Notes under the pieces: generated by a model
Told to the model about the DNA's origin: nothing
Seen by the model: only the letters and a program-made list of their open reading frames with translations
Database searches by the model: none
Translations under genes and position numbers: made by a program
Shown here: positions 10,062-20,086 of the stretch, piece after piece
Layout of the letters: each line of letters begins with the position of its first letter
How positions within the stretch are numbered: position 1 is the first letter of the stretch
Assembly: GCF_024666615.1 (NCBI RefSeq)
Contig: NZ_CP088297.1
Location: 124,001 to 188,000, forward strand
Origin: Aquabacterium sp. J223
Lineage (GTDB): Bacteria; Pseudomonadota; Gammaproteobacteria; Burkholderiales; Burkholderiaceae_C
Reading direction: 5' to 3'
Length of the DNA stretch: 64,000 nucleotides

Positions 10062-11606
10062 CTACTGGAACGCGACCTCGTCGAAACTGCGCAGCTTGCG
10101 GCTGTGCAGCTGGTCCAGCCGCTGGCGGCGCAGCAGGTCGAGCGCCCGCATGCCGATGCGAAGGTGCTGGTCCACCCGCTCGCGGTAGAAGTGGTTGGCC
10201 ATGCCGGGCAGCTTGATCTCGCCGTGCAGCGGCTTGTCGCTCACGCACAGCAAGGTGCCGTAGGGCACCCGGAAGCGGAAGCCGTTGGCGGCAATGGTGG
10301 CGCTTTCCATGTCCAGCGCCACCGCGCGGCTCTGGCTGAAGCGCCGGTCCGGCGTCGTCGGCACGTTGCGGTTGGGCAGCAGCTCCCAGTTGCGGTTGTC
10401 GGTGGACGCCACCGTGCCGGTGCGCATCACGCGCTTGAGCTCGTAGCCCTTGAGCTGCGTGATGTCGGCCACCGCCGTCTCCAGCGCCTGCTGCACCTCG
10501 GCCAGCGGCGGGATCGGCACCCACAGCGGCAGCTCCTCGTCGAGCACGTGGTCCTCGCGCACGTAGCCGTGGGCCAGCACGTAGTCGCCGAGCTGCTGGC
10601 TGTTGCGCAGCCCGGCGCAGTGGCCGAGCATCAGCCAGGCGTGCGGCCGCAGCACGCCGATGTGGTCGGTGATGGTCTTGGCGTTGCTGGGCCCGACGCC
10701 GATGTTGACCATGGTGATGCCGGAACGGTCCGGCCGCACCAGGTGGTAGGCCGGCATCTGCGGCAGCCGCGGCGGCGCGGCGCCCAGCTCGTCGCCGGGT
10801 TCGGGGGCCAGGCCGGCCCGGCGCGTGACCACGTTGCCCGGCTCGATGAAGGCGGCGTAGCCGTCGTCGCCGCTGGTCGGGTCGTGCGGCGTGTCGCCGT
10901 CGAGGAAGTCGCGCTGGTCCTGCGGCGCGGCCATCAGCGAGCGGCCGAGCTTGACGAACTCGTCGATGTAGAACTGGTAGTTGGTGAAGAGCACGAAGTT
11001 CTGGAAGTGCTCGGGCGCGGTGCCGGTGTAGTGGCGCAGCCGGTGCAGCGAGTAGTCCACCCGCGGCGCGGTGAACAGCGCCAGCGGCCTCGGCTCCCCG
11101 GGGCCGGCCTCGTGCGTGCCGTTGGCGATCCCGTCGTCCATGGCGGACAGGTCGGGCAGGTCGAAGCGGTCGCGCAGCAGCTGGCGGCGTTGCGGCGTCA
11201 GCGAGCCCTCGATGTGGTCGTGCTCGGCGAACGAGAAGTGCACCGGGATCGGCTGGCTGGACAGGCCCACCTCCAGCGGCACGCCGTGGTTCTTCAGCAG
11301 CAGCTCGAACTGCTCCAGGTAGTAGCGGGCGAACAGGTCCGGCCGGGTCAGCGTGGTCTCGAACACGCCCGGGCCGGCGACGAAGCCGTAGGACAGCCGC
11401 GAGTCGCTGTGGCGAACCACGGTGTCGGTGCGCAGGCGCACGAAGGGGTAGCAGGCGCGCACCCGCTGCGCCTGGTCGCGGCCGGCGACGAATTCGTGCA
11501 GGCTGTGCCGCAGGTGGGCGATGCCCTGCTCGTAGATCGTCGTGGCGTGCGCCAGGGCCGCGCGCGCGTCGGTGAAGGAACGGGTCTGGATCAGCGTGGA
11601 AGCCAT
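10062..11606 (-). CDS. amn: AMP nucleosidase
   Basis: A 514-residue enzyme that hydrolyses AMP to adenine and ribose 5-phosphate, controlling adenylate pools. The N-terminal regulatory domain (FVRLRTDTVVRHSDSRLSYGFV region) is followed by the phosphorylase-like catalytic domain with NIGVGPSNAKTITDHIGVLR and the VALDMESATIAANGFRFRVP segment containing the conserved Met-Glu pair. Length fits the long bacterial Amn family. There is no Shine-Dalgarno; instead a CAGAAT hexamer ends 5 nt before the ATG. It is divergent from a glycine-zipper lipoprotein. Confidence 0.95.
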   Translation of the reverse strand: MASTLIQTRSFTDARAALAHATTIYEQGIAHLRHSLHEFVAGRDQAQRVRACYPFVRLRTDTVVRHSDSRLSYGFVAGPGVFETTLTRPDLFARYYLEQFELLLKNHGVPLEVGLSSQPIPVHFSFAEHDHIEGSLTPQRRQLLRDRFDLPDLSAMDDGIANGTHEAGPGEPRPLALFTAPRVDYSLHRLRHYTGTAPEHFQNFVLFTNYQFYIDEFVKLGRSLMAAPQDQRDFLDGDTPHDPTSGDDGYAAFIEPGNVVTRRAGLAPEPGDELGAAPPRLPQMPAYHLVRPDRSGITMVNIGVGPSNAKTITDHIGVLRPHAWLMLGHCAGLRNSQQLGDYVLAHGYVREDHVLDEELPLWVPIPPLAEVQQALETAVADITQLKGYELKRVMRTGTVASTDNRNWELLPNRNVPTTPDRRFSQSRAVALDMESATIAANGFRFRVPYGTLLCVSDKPLHGEIKLPGMANHFYRERVDQHLRIGMRALDLLRRQRLDQLHSRKLRSFDEVAFQ

Positions 11607-11611
11607 GGCCG

Positions 11612-11617
11612 ATTCTG
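11612..11617 (-). promoter_or_regulatory. amn: Candidate -10 of amn, at leaderless distance
   Basis: CAGAAT on the minus strand, separated from the amn ATG by only five bases (CGGCC). A start of transcription 6-7 nt downstream would fall on the start codon itself. No convincing -35 is visible. Confidence 0.35.
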
Positions 11618-11742
11618 CGCCGCGGTCGGTGACCGTTGCGGCCCGCCGTCAGCCGAGGCCGACGCCACGACGCGGGAACCGACGGCAGCGCCCGAAGGGC
11701 GACGGCGCCAGCATCGGTGTATCCGAACACAGGAGTCACACG

Positions 11743-12228
11743 ATGTCCCATGTCCGCACCACCACCCCGTCTCGCCTCGCCGCCGTCGGCGGGGCGCTCG
11801 CCGGCCTGGCCCTGTTCGCCGGCTGCACCTCCACGCCGCTCTACGACCAGGCACGCCCGGTGGCGCCGGTGACCCAGTCGCCCGCGCTGGCCGAGGCGGT
11901 CCGCTACGGCCGCGTCGTCAACGTGCAGTCGGTCGAGACGGGCCGCACCGGGCCTGGCGCGGGCGCGGTGCTCGGCGCCGTGGTCGGCGGCGTGCTGGGC
12001 AGCCAGGTCGGCAGCGGCAGCGGCCAGATCGCGGCCACCGGCGTCGGCGCCGTGGCCGGGGGCGTGGCGGGCCACCGCATCGAGCAGAACCGCAGCCGCG
12101 GCGAGGTGTGGCGGGTGGACGTGCAGTTCGACGACGGCCGCAGCCAGACCTTCGATTTCCGCGAGCTGAACGGCCTCGGCGTCGGCGACCGCGTGCGCTG
12201 GGAGAACAACCAGCTGTACCGGCTCTGA
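11743..12228 (+). CDS. Glycine-zipper 2TM-domain outer-membrane lipoprotein (SlyB/17-kDa-antigen-like)
   Basis: A 161-residue lipoprotein. The signal peptide ends in the lipobox LFAGC (Cys28). A glycine-zipper segment follows (GAGAVLGAVVGGVLGSQVGSGSG and a second GAVAGGVAGH), the Rick_17kDa_Anti/SlyB signature, then a small C-terminal domain with FDDGRSQTFDF and LGVGDRVRWENNQLYRL. Such proteins sit in the outer membrane and affect envelope integrity; the exact role is not known. AGGAG lies 7 nt before the ATG. Transcribed away from amn, and followed 69 bp later by the GH1/RmlD fusion gene. Confidence 0.9.
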   Translation: MSHVRTTTPSRLAAVGGALAGLALFAGCTSTPLYDQARPVAPVTQSPALAEAVRYGRVVNVQSVETGRTGPGAGAVLGAVVGGVLGSQVGSGSGQIAATGVGAVAGGVAGHRIEQNRSRGEVWRVDVQFDDGRSQTFDFRELNGLGVGDRVRWENNQLYRL

Positions 12229-12297
12229 CGGGCGGCGCCGGTACGGGCCTTGCCGTGGGCGGCAGAGGGCCGCCGCCGGCGGCCGCGCAGAGGCCCG

Positions 12298-14589
12298 ATG
12301 CACCGATTCCCGGAAGAACAGACACCACCCTCCTCCACCTTCGCCGCGGCCGCCGACAGCGCCTCCACCCTGCAGCTGTGGGCCGGCCCGGAGTGCACCG
12401 TCAACCGGGTCGGCGACGGCTGGTTCGACCAGTGCGAGGCCACCGGCTTCGCCCACCGCCTCGACGACCTCGATCGCATGGCCTCGCTGGGCGCCCGGCG
12501 GGTGCGCTTCCCGCTGCTGTGGGAGCGCACCGCGCCCGAGGCGCCGGATCGCTTCGACTGGGCCTGGGCCGACAGCCGCGTCGAGCGGCTGCGCGAGCTG
12601 CGCCTGCCGCCGATCGCCGGCCTGGTGCACCACGGCGCCGGGCCGCACTACACGCACCTGCTCGACCCGGCGTTCCCGCAGAAGCTGGCCGACTACGCCG
12701 CGCGCGTGGCCGAGCGCTATCCCGACATCCTGGCCTACACGCCGGTCAACGAGCCGCTGACGACCGCCCGCTTCGCCGCGCTGTACGGCCACTGGCATCC
12801 GCACCGGCGTGACGACGCCAGCTTCGTGCGGGTGCTGCTGCACGAGATGCGCGGCACCGTGCTGGCCATGCAGGCCATCCGCCGCGTGCAGCCGGCCGCC
12901 GAGCTGGTGCAGACCGACGACCTCGGCCACACCGCCGCCACGCCCGCGCTGCAGCCGGTGGCCGACTTCTACAACGAGCGCCGCTGGCTGGCCTACGACC
13001 TGCTGTTCGGCCGCGTGCGGCCCGGCCATGCGCTGTGGGACTACCTGCTCCGCCACGGCGCGACCGAGGCGGAGCTGCGCTGGTTCGAGGAAGCGGCCTG
13101 CCCGGCCGACATCGTCGGCATCAACAGCTACATCACCAGCGAGCGCTTCCTCGACGACCGGCTGTCGCTGTACCCGCCGGAACGGGTCGATCCCGAGACC
13201 GGCTACGTCGACGTGGAAGCGGTGCGGGTGCTCGGCGCCGGCGTCGGTGGGTTCGCCGCCCGGCTGCGCGAGGCGCATGCACGCCTCGGGGCGCCGCTGG
13301 CCATCACCGAGGTGCACATCGGCTGCAGCCGCGAGGAACAGCTGCGCTGGCTGCAGCAGGCGTGGGACGCCGCGCTGGCGGTGCGCGCCGACGGCGCCGA
13401 CGTGCGCGCCGTGACCTGCTGGGCCGCCTTCGGCAGCGTCGACTGGGACAGCCTGCTGACCCGGCAGCGGGGCCACTACGAACCCGGGCTGTGGGACGTG
13501 CGCGGCCCCGAGCCGCGGCTGACCGCGATCGGCGCGCTGGCCCGCAAGCTGGGCCTGGCGGCCAAGGCGCAGGACGAGGCCCGGTCGGTGAGCCAGGGCT
13601 TGCAGGCGGCCCCGGCGCCACCGCACGGCCTGCTGCACCCGGCGCTGCACGGCCCCGGCTGGTGGCAGCGCGAGCTGCGGCTGGCCTACGCGGTGCACGG
13701 CGAGCCGGCGCACCAGCCCATCGCCGGGCCGCCGCTGCTGATCACCGGCGCCCGCGGCACGCTGGGCCGGGCCTTCGCCGCGGCCTGCGCCGTGCGCGGC
13801 CTGCCCTGCCACCTGCTGACGCGGCAGGAGATGGACATCGCCGACCCGGTGTCGGTGGCCGCCGCGCTCAAGCGCTGGCAGCCCTGGGGGGTGATCAACA
13901 CCGCCGGCTACGTGCGGGTGGACGACGCGGAGCAGGACGGCGAGCGGCAATGGCGCGAGAACGCGCTCGGCCCGGCGGTGCTGGCCGCGGCCTGCGCGGA
14001 GGCCGGCATCGGCCTCATGACCTTCTCCTCGGACCTGGTCTTCGACGGTGCGGCCGATGGCCCGCATCGCCCTTACGACGAGGCCGCCACCGCCCGGCCG
14101 CTGAACGCCTACGGCCGTGCCAAGCTGGCCGCCGAGCGCGACGTGCTGGCCCGTTGGCCGCAGGCGCTGGTGGTGCGCACCGCCGCCTTCTTCAGCCCGA
14201 GCGACGGCCACAACTTCATCACCCAGGGCCTGGCGCGGCTGCAGCGCGACGAGCCCTGGCCGGCGGCGGCCGACCAGGTGGTGTCGCCCACCTACGTGCC
14301 CGACCTGGTCTCGACCGCGCTGGACCTGTGGCTGGACGGCGAGCAGGGCGTCTGGCACCTGGCCAACGAGGGCGAGGCCAGCTGGGCCGAACTGGCCTGC
14401 CAGGCCGCGGAGGCGGCCGGCTTCTCCCGCGCCGGCGTGCAGGCGGTGCCGGGCGCCAGCCTGGGCCAGCGCGCACCGCGGCCGGCCTACAGCGCGCTCA
14501 CCAGCCGCCGCGGCCGTCTGATGCCCGGCCTGGCGTCGGCGCTGGAGCGCTACGCCGGTGAATGGCGCAGCGGAACCGTGCCACGCTGA
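12298..14589 (+). CDS. Two-domain protein: GH1-like glycosidase fused to RmlD-like sugar-nucleotide reductase
   Basis: A 763-residue fusion. Residues 25-400 or so resemble a family-1 glycoside hydrolase: the acid/base Glu152 sits in TPVNEP and a likely nucleophile Glu338 in ITEVHIG, with FPLLWER and WAAFGSVDWDSLL in place of the usual GH1 loops. From about residue 478 a Rossmann domain of the RmlD/dTDP-4-dehydrorhamnose reductase type begins: LLITGARGTLGRAF (NAD(P) loop), NTAGYVRVDDAE, FSSDLVFDG and the YGRAK (YxxxK) catalytic pair. This pairing exists in other Proteobacteria, often near galactofuranose genes, but its job is undefined. ATG 12298 is chosen as the nearest start before the conserved part; the Shine-Dalgarno is weak. 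No glycan operon surrounds it here. Confidence 0.85.
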   Translation: MHRFPEEQTPPSSTFAAAADSASTLQLWAGPECTVNRVGDGWFDQCEATGFAHRLDDLDRMASLGARRVRFPLLWERTAPEAPDRFDWAWADSRVERLRELRLPPIAGLVHHGAGPHYTHLLDPAFPQKLADYAARVAERYPDILAYTPVNEPLTTARFAALYGHWHPHRRDDASFVRVLLHEMRGTVLAMQAIRRVQPAAELVQTDDLGHTAATPALQPVADFYNERRWLAYDLLFGRVRPGHALWDYLLRHGATEAELRWFEEAACPADIVGINSYITSERFLDDRLSLYPPERVDPETGYVDVEAVRVLGAGVGGFAARLREAHARLGAPLAITEVHIGCSREEQLRWLQQAWDAALAVRADGADVRAVTCWAAFGSVDWDSLLTRQRGHYEPGLWDVRGPEPRLTAIGALARKLGLAAKAQDEARSVSQGLQAAPAPPHGLLHPALHGPGWWQRELRLAYAVHGEPAHQPIAGPPLLITGARGTLGRAFAAACAVRGLPCHLLTRQEMDIADPVSVAAALKRWQPWGVINTAGYVRVDDAEQDGERQWRENALGPAVLAAACAEAGIGLMTFSSDLVFDGAADGPHRPYDEAATARPLNAYGRAKLAAERDVLARWPQALVVRTAAFFSPSDGHNFITQGLARLQRDEPWPAAADQVVSPTYVPDLVSTALDLWLDGEQGVWHLANEGEASWAELACQAAEAAGFSRAGVQAVPGASLGQRAPRPAYSALTSRRGRLMPGLASALERYAGEWRSGTVPR

Positions 14590-14648
14590 TCGCACGGTCT
14601 TGTTCAAGCGGACCACCGCGGAACCGGCGTTGCCGGGCCGCTGGTGGT

Positions 14649-14688
14649 GCCCCTTGAGGGGGCGCCCGAAGCGCGGGGGTGGGCCGTT
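14649..14688 (-). repeat. Gene-end GC hairpin element, copy 1 (3' of holA)
   Basis: Directly after the holA stop on the minus strand: a CACCCCCGCG stretch followed by GCGCCCCCTCAAGGGGC, whose core (14649-14663) folds into a short hairpin with a 4-nt loop. It has the same layout as the elements after dapB, the UbiH-like gene, the SET gene and fccB. There is no U-tract, so it is a 3' hairpin of unproven terminator function. The rest of the gap to the GH1/RmlD gene holds nothing I recognise. Confidence 0.5.
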
Positions 14689-15780
14689 TCAGGCAGGCAG
14701 CGCCAGCCGCAGGCCGGTCGTGCCCTGGCGGGCGCCGGCGGCGGCGCTGTGCTCGAGCACCATCAGCGCCAGCCGCCGCAGGCCGTCCCAGGGGTCGGCC
14801 GGCCAGTCGGGATGCTTCAGGCCCTTGACCAGCCCGTCGCAGACCTGCGCGGCGGCGACGAGGTGCGCGCCGGCGTGGTCGCTCATGCCCGGCAGCAGGC
14901 GCTCGAACAGCTTTTCCTTCACGCCCCAGACCCGCTGCTCGCGCAGCGCCATCGGCAGCGGCCGGCCCTGCGCCATCGCGTCCTGGACGCGGCGCAGCGC
15001 CCGGATGTCCTCGGCCAGCGTCCAGTGCACCAGCACCGGCGCCTCGCCCTCGGCCTTCAGGCCGTCGAGCATGCGCAGCGCACGGCCGACCTGGCCGGCG
15101 AGCACGGCTTCGGCGAACTGGGCCACGCTGTAGCGGGCGACGTTGAGCACCGCCGACTGCACCTGCTCGAAGGTCAGCGTGCCGGCGGGAAACAGCAGCG
15201 CCAGCTTCTGCAGTTCCTGATGGGCGGCGAGCAGGTTGCCCTCCACCCGGTCGGCGAAGAAGGCCAGCGTGCGTTCGCCCTCCTCGCCCGTCGCCACGCG
15301 CTGGCCCTGCGCCGCCAGCCGCTGCGCCAGCCAGGCCGGCAGGGCGCGGCGTTCGATCGGATCGACGCGCACCGAGACGCCCGCCGCGTCGAGCGCGGTG
15401 AACCAGGCGCTGCCCTGCTGCTGGCGGTCCAGCCGCGGCAGCATCACCAGCGTCACCAGGTCGTCGGGCAGGCGCTCGCAGTAGCGCTGCAGCGCCTCCG
15501 ACCCCTCCTTGCCCGGTTTGCCCGACGGGAGGCGCAGCTCGATCAGCCGGCGCTCGGCGAACAGGCTCATCGCCTGCGCGGCGCCGAGCAGGCCGCTCCA
15601 GTCGAAGTGCGCGCCGCTGACGGTGAACACCTGGCGTTCGGCATGACCGGCCGCACGCGCCGCGGCGCGCACCGCGTCGCCGGCCTCCTGCGCCAGCAGC
15701 GGCTCGTCGCCATGGACCACGTACAGCGGCTTCAGGCCGCGCTGGAGGTGGCCGGCGAGCTGATCGGCGCGGACCTGCAT
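14689..15780 (-). CDS. holA: DNA polymerase III, delta subunit
   Basis: A 363-residue clamp-loader subunit, which opens the beta clamp as part of the tau/gamma-delta-delta' complex. The start MQVRADQLAGHLQRGLKPLYVVHGDEPLL is the usual HolA beginning (LYvvhGdEpLL), followed by ERRLIELRLPSGKPGKEG and the LEGNLLAAHQELQKLALL-type segment. Length is standard. It is the last gene of the bamE-dapB-exbBD-leuS-lptE-holA run, 12 bp after lptE. Confidence 0.95.
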   Translation of the reverse strand: MQVRADQLAGHLQRGLKPLYVVHGDEPLLAQEAGDAVRAAARAAGHAERQVFTVSGAHFDWSGLLGAAQAMSLFAERRLIELRLPSGKPGKEGSEALQRYCERLPDDLVTLVMLPRLDRQQQGSAWFTALDAAGVSVRVDPIERRALPAWLAQRLAAQGQRVATGEEGERTLAFFADRVEGNLLAAHQELQKLALLFPAGTLTFEQVQSAVLNVARYSVAQFAEAVLAGQVGRALRMLDGLKAEGEAPVLVHWTLAEDIRALRRVQDAMAQGRPLPMALREQRVWGVKEKLFERLLPGMSDHAGAHLVAAAQVCDGLVKGLKHPDWPADPWDGLRRLALMVLEHSAAAGARQGTTGLRLALPA

Positions 15781-15792
15781 GGCGGCTTCCGG

Positions 15793-16290
15793 TCAGGGCC
15801 GCACCGCGGCCAGCCGGCGCAGCAGCTGGGCCGCGATGTCGGCCTCCATGGCGCGGTAGAGCTCCTGCTCCTCCTGCTCCTTGGCCAGGGCGTCGGTCTC
15901 GCTGAAGCTCATGTCGCGGCGCTGCAGCAGCTCGGTGCGCGGCAGCACCTCGGCGCCGGCCGGGCTGCGCAGTTCGTAGACCAGCCGCACGCGCAGCTGC
16001 AGCTCGCGCACCTGGCCGGCGGAGGCGATGGCCACCACCACCCGCTCTCGGCGGTCGGTGAAGGCGTGCACCACCACCTGCGACTGCTCGGGCGCGGGCA
16101 CCCAGGCGATGGCGCTGCCGGCCTGCCGCTGCAGTTCGGCCGCCATCGTGGAGCGGCCGGCGAAGCCGGACAGGTGGATGCGCGTGACCGCAAGGTCGGG
16201 CGCCCGCCGCAGCTGGAAGCCGCAGCCGGCGAGCGCGCCGGCCGCCGCCAGGACCGCCAGCAGACCGCGGCGCGGCAAGGCCGTGCGCAT
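15793..16290 (-). CDS. lptE: LPS-assembly lipoprotein LptE
   Basis: A 165-residue outer-membrane lipoprotein that plugs the LptD barrel and helps place LPS in the outer leaflet. The signal peptide ends LAGC-GFQLR, and GCGFQLR is the characteristic start of mature LptE. The ATG shares a base with the leuS stop (TGATG), so it is translationally coupled to leuS, the arrangement normally seen in Beta- and Gammaproteobacteria. Confidence 0.94.
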   Translation of the reverse strand: MRTALPRRGLLAVLAAAGALAGCGFQLRRAPDLAVTRIHLSGFAGRSTMAAELQRQAGSAIAWVPAPEQSQVVVHAFTDRRERVVVAIASAGQVRELQLRVRLVYELRSPAGAEVLPRTELLQRRDMSFSETDALAKEQEEQELYRAMEADIAAQLLRRLAAVRP

Positions 16291-18920
16291 CAGGCGACCA
16301 CGTTGACCAGCCGGCCCGGCACCACGATCACCTTCTTCGGTGGCCGGCCCTCGGCGAAGCGGAGCACCTCGGGACTGGCCAGGGCCGCGGCCTCGATGGC
16401 CGCCTTGTCGGCCCCGGCGGGCACGGTGACGCTGCCGCGGTGCTTGCCGTTGACCTGCAGCACCAGCTCGACCTCGTCCTGCTGCAGCGCGGCCTCGTCG
16501 ACCGCCGGCCAGGGCGCGTCGAGCAGGTCGCCCAGCTCGGCCTCGTAGCCCAGTTCGGCCCACAGCGCATGGGTGATGTGCGGGCAGGCGGGGTACAGCG
16601 CGCGCAGCAGCACCGAGAAGCCCTCGCGCAGCACCGGGGCCGCGCCGGCGCTGCCGTCGGGTTTGAAGCCCTCCAGCGCGTTGAGCAGCTTCATCGCGCC
16701 GGAGACGACGGTGTTGTACTGCATGCGCTCGTAGTCGTGGCTGACCTGGCGCAGCACCTGGTGCACCTCGCGGCGCAGGGCCTTGGCGGCGGCGTCGGGC
16801 GCGGCGGGCAGGGCGCCGCCCTCCTTCAGCAGCGCCGCGTGCTTGTGGCCGAACGACCAGACGCGCTTGAGGAAGCGGTGGGCACCCTCGACGCCCTGGT
16901 CGTTCCACTCCAGCGTCTGCTCCGGCGGCGAGGCGAACATGACGAAGAGGCGGGCGGTGTCGGCACCGTACTGGTCGATCAGCGCCTGCGGGTCGACGCC
17001 GTTGTTCTTCGACTTGGACATCGTGCCGATGCCCTCGTAGTCGACCGCGCTGCCGTCGCGCTTGAGCGTCGCGCCGGTGATGCGGCCGTGCTCGTCGAGC
17101 ACGTTCTCGACGTCGTGCGGCCAGAAGTAGTCGATGCCGCCGGCCGGGGTGCGGCGCGAGTAGATGTGGTTGAGCACCATGCCCTGCGTCAGCAGGCGGG
17201 TGAAGGGTTCGTCGACCTCGACCAGCTTGAGGTCGCGCATCACCTTGGTCCAGAAGCGCGCGTACAGCAGGTGCAGGATGGCGTGCTCGATGCCGCCGAT
17301 GTACTGGTCCATCGGCATCCAGTACCGCGTGCCGTCGCCGACCATGCGCTGGTCGTCGCGGGCGTCGCAGTACCGCATGAAGTACCAGGACGAGTCGACG
17401 AAGGTGTCCATGGTGTCGGTTTCCCGCCGCGCGGGCCTGCCGCACTGGGGGCAAGCGACCTTCAGGAAGGCCTCGCACTTGTTCAGCGGGTTGCCGGACC
17501 CGTCGGGGATCAGGTCCTCGGGCAGCACCACCGGCAGGTCGCGCTCCGGCACGGGCACGGCGCCGCAGGCGTCGCAGTGGATGATGGGGATGGGCGTGCC
17601 CCAGTAGCGCTGGCGGCTGATGCCCCAGTCGCGCAGGCGCCAGGTGGTCTTCTTCTCGCCCAGGCCCTTGGCCGCCAGCAGCTCGGCCACCTTGTCGACC
17701 GCCGGCTTGTACGCCAGGCCGTCGAGCACGCCGGAGTTCACGCAGCGCCCGCGCTGCTTGTCGCCGTACCAGTCGGCCCAGGCGTCGGTGGAGAAGGTCT
17801 CGCCCTCGACCGCCACCACCGGCTTGATCGGCAGCCCGTACTTCTTCGCGAACGCGAAGTCGCGTTCGTCGTGCGCCGGCACGCCCATGACCGCGCCGTC
17901 GCCGTAGCCCATGAGGACGTAGTTGCCGACCCAGACCTCGACCGGCTCGCCGGTCAGCGGGTGGTGGACGAACAGGCCGGTGGGGCGGCCTTCCTTCTCC
18001 CTCAGCGCCAGTTCGGCTTCGGTGGTGCCGCCCTTCTTGCAGTCCTCGATGAAGGCGGCGAGGTCGGCGTTCGTCGCCGCGGCGTGCGTGGCCAGCGGGT
18101 GCTCCGGCGCCACCGCGCAGAAGGTGACGCCCATGATGGTGTCGGCGCGCGTGGTGAAGACGTAGAGCCGTCCGTCCTGGATCAACCGGCCCGTCGCGTC
18201 GCGGATGTCGTGCGGGAAGGCGAAGCGCACGCCCTCGCTCTTGCCGATCCAGTTCTCCTGCATCAGCTTCACCCGCTCCGGCCAGCCGGGCAGGCCGTGC
18301 TGCACGTGGTGCAGCAGTTCCTCGGCGTACCGGGTGATCTTCAGGTAGTAGCCGGGGATCTCGCGCTTTTCCACCGGCGCGCCGGAGCGCCAGCCACGGC
18401 CGTCGATGACCTGCTCGTTGGCCAGCACCGTCTGGTCCACCGGGTCCCAGTTGACGACCTGCGTGCGGCGCTCGGCGATGCCCGCTTCCAGCATCTTCAG
18501 GAACAGCCACTGGTTCCACTTGTAGTACTGCGGGCTGCAGGTGGCGACCTCGCGCGACCAGTCGATGGCCAGGCCCATGGCCTGCATCTGGCCCTTCATG
18601 TGGGCGATGTTCTCGTAGGTCCACTTCGCCGGCGGCACCTTGTTCTTCATCGCCGCGTTCTCGGCCGGCAGGCCGAAGGCGTCCCAGCCCATGGGCATCA
18701 GCACGTTCATGCCCTTCATGCGCAGCTGGCGCGCGAGCATGTCGTTGATGGTGTAGTTGCGCACATGCCCCATGTGCAGCTTGCCGCTGGGGTAGGGCAG
18801 CATGGAGCAGGCGTAGAACTTGGGACGGGTCGCGTCCTCGGTGACGCGGTAGGCGTCACGGGCGTTCCAGTGCGCCTGCGCGGCCGACTCCACCTCGGCG
18901 GGAGCGTACTTTTCCTTCAT
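16290..18920 (-). CDS. leuS: Leucyl-tRNA synthetase
   Basis: An 876-residue class I aminoacyl-tRNA synthetase that charges tRNA-Leu and edits mischarged products. The HIGH motif appears as [15 protein letters not shown] near residue 40, the CP1 editing domain carries the [12 protein letters not shown] threonine-rich peptide, and KMSKSKNN is present as [11 protein letters not shown]. Length is normal. The ATG has no Shine-Dalgarno; TACAAT ends 6 nt upstream, so it may have its own leaderless transcript as well as being read from exbBD. Confidence 0.97.
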   Translation of the reverse strand: MKEKYAPAEVESAAQAHWNARDAYRVTEDATRPKFYACSMLPYPSGKLHMGHVRNYTINDMLARQLRMKGMNVLMPMGWDAFGLPAENAAMKNKVPPAKWTYENIAHMKGQMQAMGLAIDWSREVATCSPQYYKWNQWLFLKMLEAGIAERRTQVVNWDPVDQTVLANEQVIDGRGWRSGAPVEKREIPGYYLKITRYAEELLHHVQHGLPGWPERVKLMQENWIGKSEGVRFAFPHDIRDATGRLIQDGRLYVFTTRADTIMGVTFCAVAPEHPLATHAAATNADLAAFIEDCKKGGTTEAELALREKEGRPTGLFVHHPLTGEPVEVWVGNYVLMGYGDGAVMGVPAHDERDFAFAKKYGLPIKPVVAVEGETFSTDAWADWYGDKQRGRCVNSGVLDGLAYKPAVDKVAELLAAKGLGEKKTTWRLRDWGISRQRYWGTPIPIIHCDACGAVPVPERDLPVVLPEDLIPDGSGNPLNKCEAFLKVACPQCGRPARRETDTMDTFVDSSWYFMRYCDARDDQRMVGDGTRYWMPMDQYIGGIEHAILHLLYARFWTKVMRDLKLVEVDEPFTRLLTQGMVLNHIYSRRTPAGGIDYFWPHDVENVLDEHGRITGATLKRDGSAVDYEGIGTMSKSKNNGVDPQALIDQYGADTARLFVMFASPPEQTLEWNDQGVEGAHRFLKRVWSFGHKHAALLKEGGALPAAPDAAAKALRREVHQVLRQVSHDYERMQYNTVVSGAMKLLNALEGFKPDGSAGAAPVLREGFSVLLRALYPACPHITHALWAELGYEAELGDLLDAPWPAVDEAALQQDEVELVLQVNGKHRGSVTVPAGADKAAIEAAALASPEVLRFAEGRPPKKVIVVPGRLVNVVA

Positions 18921-18926
18921 CGGGCG

Positions 18927-18932
18927 ATTGTA
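18927..18932 (-). promoter_or_regulatory. leuS: Candidate -10 of leuS, at leaderless distance
   Basis: TACAAT on the minus strand, five of six matches to TATAAT, with a 6-nt spacer (CGCCCG) to the leuS ATG. No -35 is recognisable. Confidence 0.4.
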
Positions 18933-18958
18933 TGAAGCCGCCTCGCCGCGGCCGGTCG

Positions 18959-19378
18959 CTACTTGGCCGGCGGGTCCGCGACGAAGCCGATGCGGTTCAG
19001 CCCCGCCTGCTGGATCTGACCGATGAGCGTGGCCACCTGGCCGTAGGGCACGGCCTTGTCGGCCCGCAGCTGCACCTCGGCCTCCGGGTTGGCGCGTGCC
19101 ACCGCGGCCAGCCGGTGGGCGACGTTGTCGGGCAGCAGCGGCTCGTCGCCGAGGAACACCCGGCCCTGGGCGTCGACCGCCAGCAGCACGGTGGACGGCG
19201 CCTGCACCGGCGTCGCCCCCTCGGCGCTGGGCAGGTCCAGCTTCAGGCTCGATCCCATCAGCGGCGCGGTGATGATGAAGATGACCAGCAGCACCAGCAT
19301 GACGTCGATGAGCGGCGTCATGTTGATCTCGCTCATCGGTTGTGCGCCGGGGCGGCGCGGCAGGCGGCCGAAGGCCAT
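18959..19378 (-). CDS. exbD: ExbD/TolR-family biopolymer transport protein
   Basis: A 139-residue inner-membrane protein with one N-terminal transmembrane helix and a periplasmic domain. The segment [20 protein letters not shown] carries the membrane-embedded Asp that is essential for proton use in ExbD/TolR. With the ExbB/TolQ-like partner 6 bp upstream it forms the motor that energises TonB or TolA; which of the two cannot be told, as no tonB, tolA or tolB is nearby. Confidence 0.93.
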   Translation of the reverse strand: MAFGRLPRRPGAQPMSEINMTPLIDVMLVLLVIFIITAPLMGSSLKLDLPSAEGATPVQAPSTVLLAVDAQGRVFLGDEPLLPDNVAHRLAAVARANPEAEVQLRADKAVPYGQVATLIGQIQQAGLNRIGFVADPPAK

Positions 19379-19384
19379 GCGTCG

Positions 19385-20050
19385 TCAGCCGGCGACCGGT
19401 GCCGCGGCGCGGCCGAGCACCCATTCGCGCAGGTCGTGGGCGAAGCCCTCCAGCGCGGCCTCGCAGGCGGCGATGCGCTGCCCGAACACGTTGTAGGCCA
19501 GCACCGCGGGGATGGCCACCGCCAGGCCGGCGGCGGTCATCACCAGCGCCTCGCCCACCGGGCCGGAGACCTTGTCGATGGTCACGCTGCCGGCCGCGGC
19601 GATGCTCATCAGCGCGTGGTAGATGCCCCAGACGGTGCCGAAGAGACCGATGAAGGGCGCCGTGCTGCCGATGGAGGCCAGCAGCACCTGGCCGCTGTGC
19701 AGCGGCGCCAGCGCCTGGTGCAGGGCGTCGCGCAGCTGCCGAGTGAGCTGGGCGCCGGCGTCGCCCTCGCGCGCCAGCGTGCCCTCGGCCGGGGTGTGGG
19801 CGGCGGCCAGCACCAGCGGCTCGACCAGCCGCTCGCGGTCCAGCGCGCGCAGCCGGGACTGCCCGTCGCGGAAGGACGCGGCGCCCCAGAACGCGGCCAC
19901 CGACCGCTCGACGTCGCGGCCGGCGCGCTTCAGCACCCAGGCCTTCCACAGGATCACCACCCAGCCGGCCACCGACATCGCCAGCAGCAGCAGCGCCACC
20001 GTGCGGCCGATGGCGTCGCTGGCGTCCCAGAACCGGGCGAGACCGTCCAT
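19385..20050 (-). CDS. exbB: MotA/TolQ/ExbB-family proton channel protein
   Basis: A 221-residue inner-membrane protein with three predicted helices: residues 15-35, then a pair in [21 protein letters not shown] and [23 protein letters not shown], the conserved TolQ/ExbB channel region. It pairs with the downstream ExbD. GAGGG immediately before the ATG is a rather close Shine-Dalgarno. It is separated from dapB by a GC-hairpin element. Confidence 0.93.
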   Translation of the reverse strand: MDGLARFWDASDAIGRTVALLLLAMSVAGWVVILWKAWVLKRAGRDVERSVAAFWGAASFRDGQSRLRALDRERLVEPLVLAAAHTPAEGTLAREGDAGAQLTRQLRDALHQALAPLHSGQVLLASIGSTAPFIGLFGTVWGIYHALMSIAAAGSVTIDKVSGPVGEALVMTAAGLAVAIPAVLAYNVFGQRIAACEAALEGFAHDLREWVLGRAAAPVAG

Positions 20051-20086
20051 CCCTCAGGGCCGCCCGGCCGCCCGAGGGCCCTGAGC

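Noticed and set aside
9880-14616. A 1578-codon open frame on the minus strand
   Set aside because: It is antisense to amn in part and to the lipoprotein and GH1/RmlD genes, with Arg/His/Ala-rich composition typical of the shadow frame in DNA of over 70 % GC.
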